Assembly: GCA_035411425.1 (NCBI GenBank)
Contig: DAONSX010000061.1
Span: forward strand, 1-12,573
Reading direction: 5' to 3'
DNA: 12,573 nucleotides
From: TTA-H9 sp002071415
Lineage (GTDB): Bacteria > Bacteroidota > Bacteroidia > Bacteroidales > TTA-H9
The position numbers and the translations under genes are program-made. Each line of letters begins with the position of its first letter. Position 1 is the first letter of the stretch. Positions 1-6,771 of this stretch are shown here, piece by piece. The notes beneath the pieces are model-generated. The model made no database searches. It was not told the origin of the DNA and saw nothing but the letters and a program-made list of their open reading frames with translations.

Positions 1-255
1 AAGGTTATTCATGAGGTAAACAAGGTGATTGGGATGAAATCGCTTTGTATAACACGTATTTTGGAGTGTAATAGCATACAATATCGGAGTTATATCAGTA
101 TATTTTATAAAGAGGATACTCAAGGAGGAAATAGAGGAGGTTAATGTAAGAGCCAAGTCCTCATACAGTATGGCTGTATAGAAGAACAATTCGATTTCAT
201 AGAATCAATTGATAATCAGCAAATAAAATTTCTGATAAAGGATATTCATGTTTAA
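1..255 (+). pseudogene. Probable tail of a decayed gene entering from the left
   Basis: I do not recognise this product. Frame 1 is open from the window edge to a TAA at 142-144, then stays open for 36 more codons to TAA at 253-255. The conceptual peptide includes KVIHEVNKVIGMKSLCITR before the first stop and EEQFDFIESIDNQQIKF after it. A second frame (about 52-175) is also open and reads FWSVIAYNIGVISVYFIKR; an 'IAYN' motif after a short basic/hydrophobic stretch resembles the C-terminal end of some DDE transposases, so a frameshift near position 55 joining the two frames is one reading. The sequence is AT-rich and has no start codon in the window. It could equally be an intact short C-terminus ending at 144 followed by non-coding DNA. 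Evidence is reading-frame openness only. Confidence 0.3.
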
Positions 256-347
256 AATAATAAAAAATACTTAATTTTTAGAGGAGTTTGAAAAGAAGTT
301 CTTAATTTTAGACTGAAAAATTATAAAATTGACCAAGAATAACTTCA

Positions 348-381
348 AAAAGGTAAACTTTCATAAGAAGTTTATACTTTT
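348..381. repeat. AT-rich stem-loop
   Basis: An inverted repeat pairs 348-360 (AAAAGGTAAACTT) with 368-381 (AAGTTTATACTTTT) around a 7-nt loop, giving about 13 pairs with one G-U pair and one bulged base. The descending arm ends in TTTT. It lies in the gene-free stretch between the left relic and the repeat-protein gene. Function unknown; it may be a weak terminator or part of a relic. Confidence 0.4.
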
Positions 382-420
382 ACTGAAAATTTTGATGACT
401 GTATGGACAGACTCTAGTTA

Positions 421-447
421 GGCAAGGTGTTTACCCTGTCAGTTTTT
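421..447 (+). terminator. Candidate intrinsic terminator
   Basis: GGCAAGGT (421-428) pairs with ACCCTGTC (433-440) across a GTTT loop, with one mismatch and one G-U pair, followed by AG and five T residues (443-447). This is the layout of a rho-independent terminator reading on the + strand. It would end any transcript coming from the left edge before the gene at 555. The stem is imperfect, so the call is moderate. Confidence 0.4.
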
Positions 448-512
448 CTCATGGTAGAAATGGCAGTACAGTTGTAAATGTTTTTTCATATTAAAGTTGG
501 CTCAAAATAATT

Positions 513-538
513 TTAAGGTAGGGAACTCCCCACCTTAA
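513..538. repeat. Stem-loop just upstream of the repeat-protein gene
   Basis: TTAAGGTAGGG (513-523) and CCCCACCTTAA (528-538) form an 11-position stem with a single A-C mismatch and a 4-nt AACT loop. It is the most GC-rich structure in this AT-rich stretch and ends 16 bases before the ATG at 555. The T-tract after it is short (TTT), so it is not a clean terminator. It may lie in the 5' leader of the downstream gene or mark the end of an upstream unit. Confidence 0.5.
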
Positions 539-554
539 TTTAAAAAGAATTATT

Positions 555-1199
555 ATGAAATGTATTTTAAGTACTATTATTGCATGTATGATGATCATTA
601 AATGCATAGGTCAAGAAGAAATAAAAAATCCGGTTCTGAATAAAAGTCTGAACAAATATGTTATTGGATTTATTCCCTCAAAAGCAAATAATATATTTGG
701 AATTGCAATAGGACCATTTGGTTCAGAAGTAATTTGTGACAAACCATATACTAAATATTCACATGGACTTAATATTCAAATACCCGGCCAAGGTATTTTA
801 CAAACATTTTATATCTTTAACTCACCATTTAAGCAAGTATACAAAAATAAAATAATTGATGATGAATTTATCAAAAAAGATACCTCATTTAAAAGAGCAA
901 TTCACAATGGTTTAATTTTATCCTTATTGGGCACTTTTACGGATCAAGTTAATGGCGTTTCTATATCTGGATGGATGAGTTTAGGCAAGAATATTAATGG
1001 AGTGTCAATTAATTTGTTATGGAACCTTTACTATGAAATTAATGGCCTTTCGATCGGCATATTTAATAGTACCCTGGTTATGAATGGTATTCAAATTGGA
1101 TTTATTAATCGTACCGTTAAATTAAAGGGAGTGCAAGTAGGCCTTTGGAATAGGAATGAAAAAAGATCTTTACCACTAATAAATTGGAATTTTAAATAA
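555..1199 (+). CDS. Exported protein with NGxxI surface repeats (LA_2272-like)
   Basis: 214-residue protein of unknown function. Residues 1-19 form a signal peptide (a hydrophobic run after MKC, ending around KCIGQ), so it should be exported. Residues 133-204 hold five consecutive repeats of 14-15 residues, each starting NG or KG, then a V/L/I-(S/Q)-(I/V) strand and often G-x-x-N: NGVSIS, NGVSIN, NGLSIG, NGIQIG, KGVQVG. This regular hydrophobic periodicity suggests a beta-solenoid or stacked-strand fold and matches my memory of the LA_2272-type surface repeat family, seen in Bacteroidota and Leptospira. The repeat block nearly reaches the C-terminus (10 residues remain). The ATG is preceded by an A-rich stretch with no clear Shine-Dalgarno sequence. 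The gene stands alone, is visibly more AT-rich than the hydrolase genes to the right, and lies between relics, consistent with transfer. The role is not known. Confidence 0.75.
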   Translation: MKCILSTIIACMMIIKCIGQEEIKNPVLNKSLNKYVIGFIPSKANNIFGIAIGPFGSEVICDKPYTKYSHGLNIQIPGQGILQTFYIFNSPFKQVYKNKIIDDEFIKKDTSFKRAIHNGLILSLLGTFTDQVNGVSISGWMSLGKNINGVSINLLWNLYYEINGLSIGIFNSTLVMNGIQIGFINRTVKLKGVQVGLWNRNEKRSLPLINWNFK

Positions 1200-1221
1200 A
1201 TAATAGATATTTCAGTCCTAT

Positions 1222-1250
1222 TGACCCCCTCAATCGGAGATGGTGACCCC
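1222..1250. mobile_element. Possible solo end of an IS21-type insertion sequence
   Basis: TGACCCC occurs twice, at 1222-1228 and 1244-1250, with starts 22 bp apart (two helical turns). Repeated TGACCCC-like boxes inside a terminus beginning TG are what I recall from ends of IS21-family elements in Bacteroidota. The orientation would place the element body to the right, but no transposase or IstB-like ATPase gene follows, so this would be a solo or decayed end. The match to that family is from memory. Confidence 0.3.
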
Positions 1251-1558
1251 TTAATGAACTTTTATTTCAAAGAACAATTTTAATGATAAATTTTCCCGTA
1301 AGTTTTCTTTTTTTAATTCTATTTACGAACATGTTCTGAAGTTGCTTTTCAACGCCGCTTGCAATTATAAAATACTAATCCCATCTTTTATATCTTTTGA
1401 AAAAGCTCCAGATTAACCTCAAATATCATTTTAAAATTACAAAATAATCTGCTTCCATTTCCTTTTCAAGAGGAATCAACCTACTCTGAGATATTCACTA
1501 TATCGCCCTCTGTGGTTAACCATATTTAGATTAATGATAAGCAAATGATTTTTTTAAA

Positions 1559-1787
1559 TCAATGGACATCATCAATTAAAAAATACACTTCACAGCCTTT
1601 TGACTGAGGAAATGAATGGTTGTTGGCAAAAATTGCTACATTTGATCATAAAATACTTGCTTCGAAGCTCGATCATGAAGATTAACAACTCTGGTTTTCT
1701 CAAGCTCTCTCTCTCCAATATCTTTTTCTATTAATTTGAAAAAACTTTGGCTTAACTTTAAAATTATAATTTTTTTCGTGTTAAAAA
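1559..1787 (-). pseudogene. Broken minus-strand reading frame, unidentified
   Basis: Reading leftwards, a frame opens near 1787 and runs about 50 codons to an in-frame TAG at 1636-1638, then continues to a TAA at 1576-1578. The middle part has balanced, charged, protein-like composition (for example ERELEKTRVVNLHDRASKQV), followed after the stop by FLPTTIHFLSQKAVKCIF. A one-base shift in the T-run beside the last stop would continue it as LIDDVH to about 1559. No start codon or family can be assigned. It looks like a gene fragment with one nonsense change and one frameshift, but chance openness is not excluded. Confidence 0.3.
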
Positions 1788-1791
1788 TTTA

Positions 1792-1817
1792 TTGTAATGT
1801 TTTATTTCCGTATTTTG
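1792..1817 (+). promoter_or_regulatory. Candidate promoter for the GH20 gene
   Basis: TATTTTG (1811-1817) is one T short of the Bacteroidota -7 consensus TAnnTTTG, and a TTG at 1792-1794 lies 16 bases upstream, near where the -33 element is expected. Transcription would start around 1824 and give a leader of roughly 130 nt. The match is imperfect, and no palindrome like that at the lacI promoter is seen here. Confidence 0.3.
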
Positions 1818-1951
1818 CACATTTTCCTAAATAATAAAAATGCGCCTTTCGATGATATCCAAATTTTCATTTATTCTGATAAACTGTCAAAAATGAACCT
1901 CATTATCTTATCGGTTTATGTCGATACGACTTCAATAAAACTTAAAGCCTT

Positions 1952-4252
1952 ATGAAAAAAAATTGTCTTCTTTTCTTCTTCACTTTTACAGTTTCCATTG
2001 CCGTATTCTCTCAAACCGTGATTTCGATAATTCCACAACCTGTGAAAATAGAAATGAAATCCGGAGAATTTCGATTTGGCCCTGAAACTAAAATTATGTA
2101 CATGGATGAATCGCTCATGCAGCTTGCCCAGTATGCCCGCCAGCAATGGAAATTCTGGTCGGGTTGGGATGGTGAAATACAACAGATTAAACACGAAAAG
2201 CTGGAAGGAAATTTTGTATTGCAAATTATACAACCCGCCGAAAAAGAATTAAGTACTGAAGGCTATGGCATCGAAATTACTTCACAAAATGTGTTTCTAC
2301 GTTCCAATACTCAGGCTGGCCTTATTTATGCCATTCAAACCTTAAATCAGCTCATGAGTGCGAATCCTTCGCAGGTATTGCCTGCCTGCATCATTATTGA
2401 TTATCCACGATTTCGTTACAGAGGACTTCATCTCGACGTAGCTCGACACTTCATGCCTGCAGATTTTATCTATCGTTTGCTCGATGAAATGGTTTTCCAC
2501 AAGATGAATGTATTTCACTGGCATTTGGTAGATGACCAAGGATGGAGGCTCGAAATCGAGAAATATCCCAAACTTACAAGCATTGGCGCATGGCGTCCCG
2601 ACATGGAAGATTTGGACTGGAACGCTCGACCGTTACAATGCCAACCCACACAAGAGATGTATGGTGGCTTCTATACTCAGGACGAAGTGAGAAAAATCGT
2701 AAAGTATGCTGCCGATCGCAATATCACCATTATTCCTGAAATAGAAATGCCTGCCCACGTGATGTCGGCTCTGGCGGCTTATCCGCAGTTTTCATGCTCG
2801 GGCAAAAATTTGGGTGTTCCTTCAGGCAGTGTGTGGCCAATTACACATATTTATTGCGCAGGAAACGATTCTGCCTTTATTTTCCTAAGAGATGTGCTTA
2901 CCGAAGTAATGGAGATGTTCCCTTCGATCTACATTCATATTGGTGGCGATGAAGCCGACAAGTCTGAATGGAACAAATGCCCGAAGTGCCAGCAACGAAT
3001 GCAAACCGAGAACCTGAAAAATGTAGATGAGCTTCAGAGTTATTTTGTTCAATGCATAGAGAAATTCCTGAATGCTAACGGACGGATAATGATAGGTTGG
3101 GATGAGATTTTAGAGGGAGGATTGGCTCCCAATGTGGTTGTGATGTCATGGAGAGGTGAGGAAGGTGGAATAGCGGCAGCTCGACTGAAGCACAATGCCA
3201 TCATGACTCCAGCAAGCCATTGCTACTTCGATTATTATCAGGGTGATCCTGCCGTAGAACCCCTGTCCATTGGAGGCTATATCCCTCTGAAAAGAGTTTA
3301 TAGTTACGAACCTGTTCCTCAGGAACTCAGTCTGGAGGAATCCCATTATATTCTTGGTGCTCAGGCCAACACCTGGACAGAATATATTCGTACTCCTCAG
3401 CATGCCGAATACATGATTTTTCCACGCCTTGCCGCCTTGGCTGAAGTGGTTTGGTCGCCCAATAACCTTCGTAACTGGGAAGATTTCAGCCGTCGACTCG
3501 AAAATCAGTTTAAGTGTTACGATAAATTAGGAATTTATTATGCAAGAAGTGCATTTCAGGCAAGAATCATCAGCCAGCCTGACAGTGTGAGACGTTGCGT
3601 GGAAATATCCATAGAAACGGAAGCCCCATACGGCGAAATCCATTATACCACCAATGGAAAAGATCCAACGGACAGCTCGCCGGTTTATACGGGCCCATTT
3701 GCTCTTTGTGAATCGGCTACGGTGAAGGCAGGTGTCTTTCATGGTGGAAAATGCATGGGAGCTATCATCGCTAAAAAATTCAGTCTGCATAAGGCTTTCG
3801 GAGCAAAGATGACGTTTCAGATTCCAAGTGCCTCGCGTTACAACGGAAATTTGGGAGATGGCGTTTGGGGAAGCACAAATTACCGGGATGGCAACTGGAA
3901 AGGATTTCTGGGTGACGATGCCATAATAATCATCGATCTGGGCAAACCGACGAAAATCCGTTCCATTAAGGTAGATGCTCTTCAGGCTTCGGGCTCATGG
4001 ATATTCTTTCCCGAAAAGGCAATATGTGAACTTTCGAAGGATGGAAAGGAATGGAAATCCGTGGGAGAAAAAATGAACGAGCATTCATGGCAAGAACCTG
4101 TGCCTGCAATTCAATTATTTGGCTTCGAGAATTTGCGCGAAAATGTTCGTTTCGTCAGGCTGAAAATGAAAAATCGCGGTACATGCCCTCTTGGTCATGC
4201 GGGTGAAGGCCAACCCGCATGGATTTTCATCAGTGAAGTGGAGATTCTGTAA
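1952..4252 (+). CDS. Exported GH20 beta-N-acetylhexosaminidase with C-terminal F5/8-type C domain
   Basis: Glycoside hydrolase family 20 enzyme of 766 residues that releases terminal beta-linked GlcNAc/GalNAc by substrate-assisted catalysis. Residues 1-21 are a signal peptide (MKKN, hydrophobic core, VFSQ), so it acts in the periplasm or outside the cell. A GH20b-type N-terminal domain (about 25-150) precedes the catalytic barrel (about 154-505). The barrel shows the HIGGDE motif with the catalytic pair D333-E334, FHWHLVDDQGWR, and the late QANTWTEY and AEVVWSP motifs. After it come a chitobiase-C-terminal/Fn3-like domain around HYTTNGKDP (564-572) and an F5/8 type C (CBM32-like) domain from about 622 to the end. 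The catalytic residues are present. The ATG has no clear Shine-Dalgarno sequence. It is the first gene of the glycan cluster, separated from the regulator by a spacer with its own promoter, so it is probably a separate transcript. Expected role: removing GlcNAc from N-glycan antennae or the chitobiose core. Confidence 0.93.
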   Translation: MKKNCLLFFFTFTVSIAVFSQTVISIIPQPVKIEMKSGEFRFGPETKIMYMDESLMQLAQYARQQWKFWSGWDGEIQQIKHEKLEGNFVLQIIQPAEKELSTEGYGIEITSQNVFLRSNTQAGLIYAIQTLNQLMSANPSQVLPACIIIDYPRFRYRGLHLDVARHFMPADFIYRLLDEMVFHKMNVFHWHLVDDQGWRLEIEKYPKLTSIGAWRPDMEDLDWNARPLQCQPTQEMYGGFYTQDEVRKIVKYAADRNITIIPEIEMPAHVMSALAAYPQFSCSGKNLGVPSGSVWPITHIYCAGNDSAFIFLRDVLTEVMEMFPSIYIHIGGDEADKSEWNKCPKCQQRMQTENLKNVDELQSYFVQCIEKFLNANGRIMIGWDEILEGGLAPNVVVMSWRGEEGGIAAARLKHNAIMTPASHCYFDYYQGDPAVEPLSIGGYIPLKRVYSYEPVPQELSLEESHYILGAQANTWTEYIRTPQHAEYMIFPRLAALAEVVWSPNNLRNWEDFSRRLENQFKCYDKLGIYYARSAFQARIISQPDSVRRCVEISIETEAPYGEIHYTTNGKDPTDSSPVYTGPFALCESATVKAGVFHGGKCMGAIIAKKFSLHKAFGAKMTFQIPSASRYNGNLGDGVWGSTNYRDGNWKGFLGDDAIIIIDLGKPTKIRSIKVDALQASGSWIFFPEKAICELSKDGKEWKSVGEKMNEHSWQEPVPAIQLFGFENLRENVRFVRLKMKNRGTCPLGHAGEGQPAWIFISEVEIL

Positions 4253-4361
4253 TGATTCCTTCTTATTTCATCCAATAGAATGCATTGAATATAAAAGCGT
4301 ATCTAACGTTCGGATTGAATTACTTTATTTGATTGATGATATTGATAATTTTTTCTTGTTA

Positions 4362-4383
4362 TTAGCTAAAACGTTTTAGTTAA
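4362..4383. promoter_or_regulatory. Probable LacI-family operator
   Basis: A perfect 14-bp palindrome, CTAAAACGTTTTAG (4366-4379), has a central CG as in LacI/GalR-family operators. Beyond one mismatched pair the symmetry continues with TTA on the left (4362-4364) and TAA on the right (4381-4383), so 20 of 22 positions are symmetric. It sits where the -33 element of the adjacent promoter should be, so a bound repressor would block RNA polymerase. The neighbouring LacI-type gene is the obvious binding partner, which implies autoregulation and control of the downstream genes in the same transcript. Confidence 0.75.
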
Positions 4384-4390
4384 AATTTTT

Positions 4391-4398
4391 TACATTTG
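4391..4398 (+). promoter_or_regulatory. -7 promoter element of the lacI-type operon
   Basis: TACATTTG fits the Bacteroidota -7 consensus TAnnTTTG exactly. Transcription would begin about 6-8 bases downstream, near 4404, leaving a leader of only about a dozen bases before the ATG at 4417. A GGAG at 4404-4407 is a possible ribosome binding site. Confidence 0.6.
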
Positions 4399-4416
4399 CA
4401 TTCGGAGATAAAGTTT

Positions 4417-5448
4417 ATGGCTAAAAAAATCTCACTGGCAGAAATTGCAAAAAGTCTGGGTGTATCTAAGACTTTAGTCTCGCTGGTCATCAACAATAAA
4501 GCCGACGAGCATGGCATAAGTGCCGAGACTCAGCAACGAGTGCGGGAAAAGATAAAGGAGCTAAATTATCACCCCGATGAATTGGCTCAGGGTTTTCGAA
4601 CAGGAAAAACCAAAACCATTGGATTGATCGTTTCCGATATTTCCAATCTATTTTATTCGAGATTAGCCCGTCGCATTGAGGATTACGCATGGTTGAATGG
4701 TTATACTGTAGTGATTTGCAGTACAGACGAAGACATTAGCAAAGAGCTCGAGCAGATTAGGATGCTGAGAAGCCGCAAAATAGATGGTTTAATTGTCTCA
4801 TCATCACAGGAAGATGGTTCATTCTTCAATAAGTTAGCAGACGAGAATTATCCTCATGTTCTTATCGATCGTATATTTACCGAGATGCATTCGCCCAATG
4901 TTTCGGTAGATAATTTCGGAGGAGCTCGTATGGCAGCCCGGCATTTGATCTCTCAAGGAATGCGGAATTTTTGTGTCATCAGCATTACACCCGAACATAT
5001 TTCGACCATCAATGAGCGACTTAAAGGATTCGAGTCGGCTCTGAATGAGATGGGCATTAAAATACCCGAAGAATGGCATATCCGGGCTCCTTTTCATCAA
5101 ATCGACCAAGCCGTGAAAGAAGGAATACAAAGAATTTATCAGTCGGCTCATCTTCCTGATGCTATTTTTACCTTGAACAACAATCTTACTTCTGCTACCT
5201 TGAAATATCTCAGAAAGTTGTCTGTTCGCATACCCGAAGAGGTGGCTCTCATCGGCTTCGACGATCTGGTTTACTTTTCTTACACTCATCCTTCCATTTC
5301 GGCCATCGAACAGCCTATTGACCGCATTGGCGAAAAATCTTTCGAACTTTTACTTCGTCAAATTCAGAAAGAGAAAATCCTGCCGCATGAGCAAAGCATT
5401 TATTTGCCCGTAGATATCATTATTCGAGAATCATCCATCAAAAACTAA
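4417..5448 (+). CDS. LacI/GalR-family transcriptional regulator
   Basis: 343-residue DNA-binding repressor of the sugar-responsive LacI/GalR family. Residues 5-26 form the helix-turn-helix (ISLAEIAKSLGVSKTLVSLV), followed by a hinge region and an effector-binding periplasmic-binding-protein-like domain from about 66, with conserved stretches IGLIVSDISN and late IGFDDLVYFSYTHPSISAIEQP. I chose the ATG at 4417: an in-frame TTG at 4396 lies inside the -7 promoter element, while GGAG precedes this ATG and MAKKISL is a typical family N-terminus. In the hinge, the position of the Leu that E. coli LacI inserts into the operator's central step is Phe60 (AQGF). The gene is followed after 8 bp by the transporter gene and preceded by a palindromic operator. 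The likely inducer is mannose, GlcNAc or a small oligosaccharide from N-glycans, which is inference from context. Confidence 0.92.
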   Translation: MAKKISLAEIAKSLGVSKTLVSLVINNKADEHGISAETQQRVREKIKELNYHPDELAQGFRTGKTKTIGLIVSDISNLFYSRLARRIEDYAWLNGYTVVICSTDEDISKELEQIRMLRSRKIDGLIVSSSQEDGSFFNKLADENYPHVLIDRIFTEMHSPNVSVDNFGGARMAARHLISQGMRNFCVISITPEHISTINERLKGFESALNEMGIKIPEEWHIRAPFHQIDQAVKEGIQRIYQSAHLPDAIFTLNNNLTSATLKYLRKLSVRIPEEVALIGFDDLVYFSYTHPSISAIEQPIDRIGEKSFELLLRQIQKEKILPHEQSIYLPVDIIIRESSIKN

Positions 5449-5456
5449 AATACCTA

Positions 5457-6650
5457 ATGCTGAAGAATAAAACCTTACCTGTGTTTATGGCTTTTCTGGC
5501 CATGGGCTTTGGCGATGTAGTCGGGCCTCTGGTTTCTCTGGTGAAGAATTCTTTTGAGGTTTCAAATTTTGTTGCTTCTCTCATGACGACAAGCGGGTTC
5601 ATCATGTTTGGCCTGTTGTCGCTTCCGTTGGGAATCATTCAAGATAAGAAAGGGAAGAAATTCGTTTTGTCGAGGGGGTTGCTTGTGGCTTTCATTGGGC
5701 TTATGCTGCCTATCTTGTTCGGGATGTACGGAAAGACCCCCCAAATGCAAGATTCCGGGCAACTGAAGTTGATCATGTTATTTGTGTCGATCTTTCTTTT
5801 GGGTGCAGGGGCTACCATGCTGCAGGTTTCGGGAAATCCCATCATGCGCGATGTTTCGCCACAAGGACGTTATTCGAGCAATCTTTCCCTCGCTCAATCC
5901 ATCAAGGCCATTGGTTCATCTTTGGGATTTCTGCTTCCTCCGGCAGTGTCTATCTGGTTTGGCCTCGATTGGACACTGCTCTTCCCTGTTTATGCTTTTA
6001 TTGTTTTGATTACTTGGCTTTGGATTAATGCTGTTCCTATCGAAGAATGCCGATACGAATCGGCTTCGTCGGCGAATTTTTCTTCTACTTTCTCTCTGCT
6101 GAAAAATCCTTTCGTAGCCCTCATGGTACTGGGAATTTTTCTGTATGTAGGAGCTGAAGTCTCGATGAGCGCCCAGATTCCTATTCTAATGGACAAGGTA
6201 TATGGCATAAAAACTCTCGGACTCTGGCTGGCATGGGCATTATTTTTCCTACCAATTTTCCTTGGACGCTTGCTGGGATCATTTATCCTGAGAATCCTCT
6301 CGAACCGTCGTTTTCTCCTCATCACTGCCTTATTGTCGATTGCGGGAATGACGATGTTATTCTTCGGCAGCAAGTCAGTTGCATTTTGTGGAATTTTTCT
6401 GGTCGGATTGGGCTTTGCCAATATTTTCCCTCTCATCTTTTCAATTACTGTAGATGCTATTCCGCAAAGAGCTAACGAATTGAGCGGATTGATGGTTATG
6501 GCTATCGTGGGTGGTGCACTTATACCTCCCATCACTGGCGCTGTGGCCGATATAAACGTAATGTTAGGTTTCATCGTTCCTGCTGCCTGTATTCTTTATG
6601 TGTTGATTCTTGCCATCTCACGCCCAACTCCTCATCCTTATGTAAATTAA
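5457..6650 (+). CDS. FHS/FucP-type MFS sugar transporter
   Basis: 397-residue integral membrane protein of the major facilitator superfamily with about 12 hydrophobic helices, in the inner membrane. Family clues are the first-half GD-x-VGPLVSLVKNSFE stretch, the inter-helix loop IIQDKKGKKFVLSRG, a GNP followed by SSNLSLAQSIKAIGSSLG, and FLYVGAEVSMSAQIP (about 228-242, Glu234), all reminiscent of the fucose/glucose/GlcNAc H+ symporters FucP, GluP and NagP. It most likely imports a monosaccharide, here mannose or GlcNAc freed by the flanking hydrolases; the exact sugar cannot be read from sequence. It starts 8 bp after the regulator stop and has no clear Shine-Dalgarno sequence, so it is almost certainly co-transcribed with the regulator gene and under its autorepressed promoter. 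A 121-bp gap separates it from the beta-mannosidase gene. Confidence 0.85.
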   Translation: MLKNKTLPVFMAFLAMGFGDVVGPLVSLVKNSFEVSNFVASLMTTSGFIMFGLLSLPLGIIQDKKGKKFVLSRGLLVAFIGLMLPILFGMYGKTPQMQDSGQLKLIMLFVSIFLLGAGATMLQVSGNPIMRDVSPQGRYSSNLSLAQSIKAIGSSLGFLLPPAVSIWFGLDWTLLFPVYAFIVLITWLWINAVPIEECRYESASSANFSSTFSLLKNPFVALMVLGIFLYVGAEVSMSAQIPILMDKVYGIKTLGLWLAWALFFLPIFLGRLLGSFILRILSNRRFLLITALLSIAGMTMLFFGSKSVAFCGIFLVGLGFANIFPLIFSITVDAIPQRANELSGLMVMAIVGGALIPPITGAVADINVMLGFIVPAACILYVLILAISRPTPHPYVN

Positions 6651-6771
6651 AAATAACACAATCTCGAAATATTACAAATGACATCTTATTAAAACGCCTC
6701 TTTATAAAACATATTCCTGAAGTGGCTACATATTCCCTGACTTGCTCTTAGAACTTTGAAAGATTTATTCT

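Larger units (their letters stand above)
1200..1951. other. 752-bp AT-rich spacer with relics, no intact gene
   Basis: No convincing intact coding frame is present on either strand. It contains a pair of TGACCCC repeats near its left end, a broken minus-strand frame in the middle, and probably the promoter and leader of the GH20 gene at its right end (each listed separately). Most of the rest is AT-rich sequence in which I see nothing further. Confidence 0.6.

Noticed and set aside
145..480. Alternative genetic code (TAA/TAG read as Gln) suggested by protein-like frame 1 with several stops
   Set aside because: All the confidently called genes in the window use TAA, TAG or TGA as normal stops, and the number of stops in this frame is not far below chance for AT-rich DNA.
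1916..2233. Minus-strand open frame over the GH20 start
   Set aside because: It is antisense to the signal peptide and N-terminal domain of a clear GH20 gene and has no recognisable features.
4396..4416. TTG-initiated extension of the LacI-type protein by seven codons
   Set aside because: The TTG overlaps the -7 promoter element, so it would be upstream of the transcript start, and the ATG at 4417 has GGAG before it and a typical family N-terminus.
5990..6574. Long (194-codon) minus-strand open frame inside the transporter gene
   Set aside because: It is the reverse-complement shadow of membrane helices in a well-supported transporter gene and has its own composition explained by that.
6685..6700. 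TAAAACG half-site before the beta-mannosidase gene, as a second operator
   Set aside because: It matches only the left half of the lacI-promoter palindrome; the right half (CCTCTTTA) shows no symmetry, so it may be chance in AT-rich DNA.
6751..6758. GAACTTTG as a -7 promoter element for the beta-mannosidase gene
   Set aside because: The first base departs from TAnnTTTG, there is no TTG at -33, and the leader would be only a few bases. Read-through from the transporter gene is as likely.
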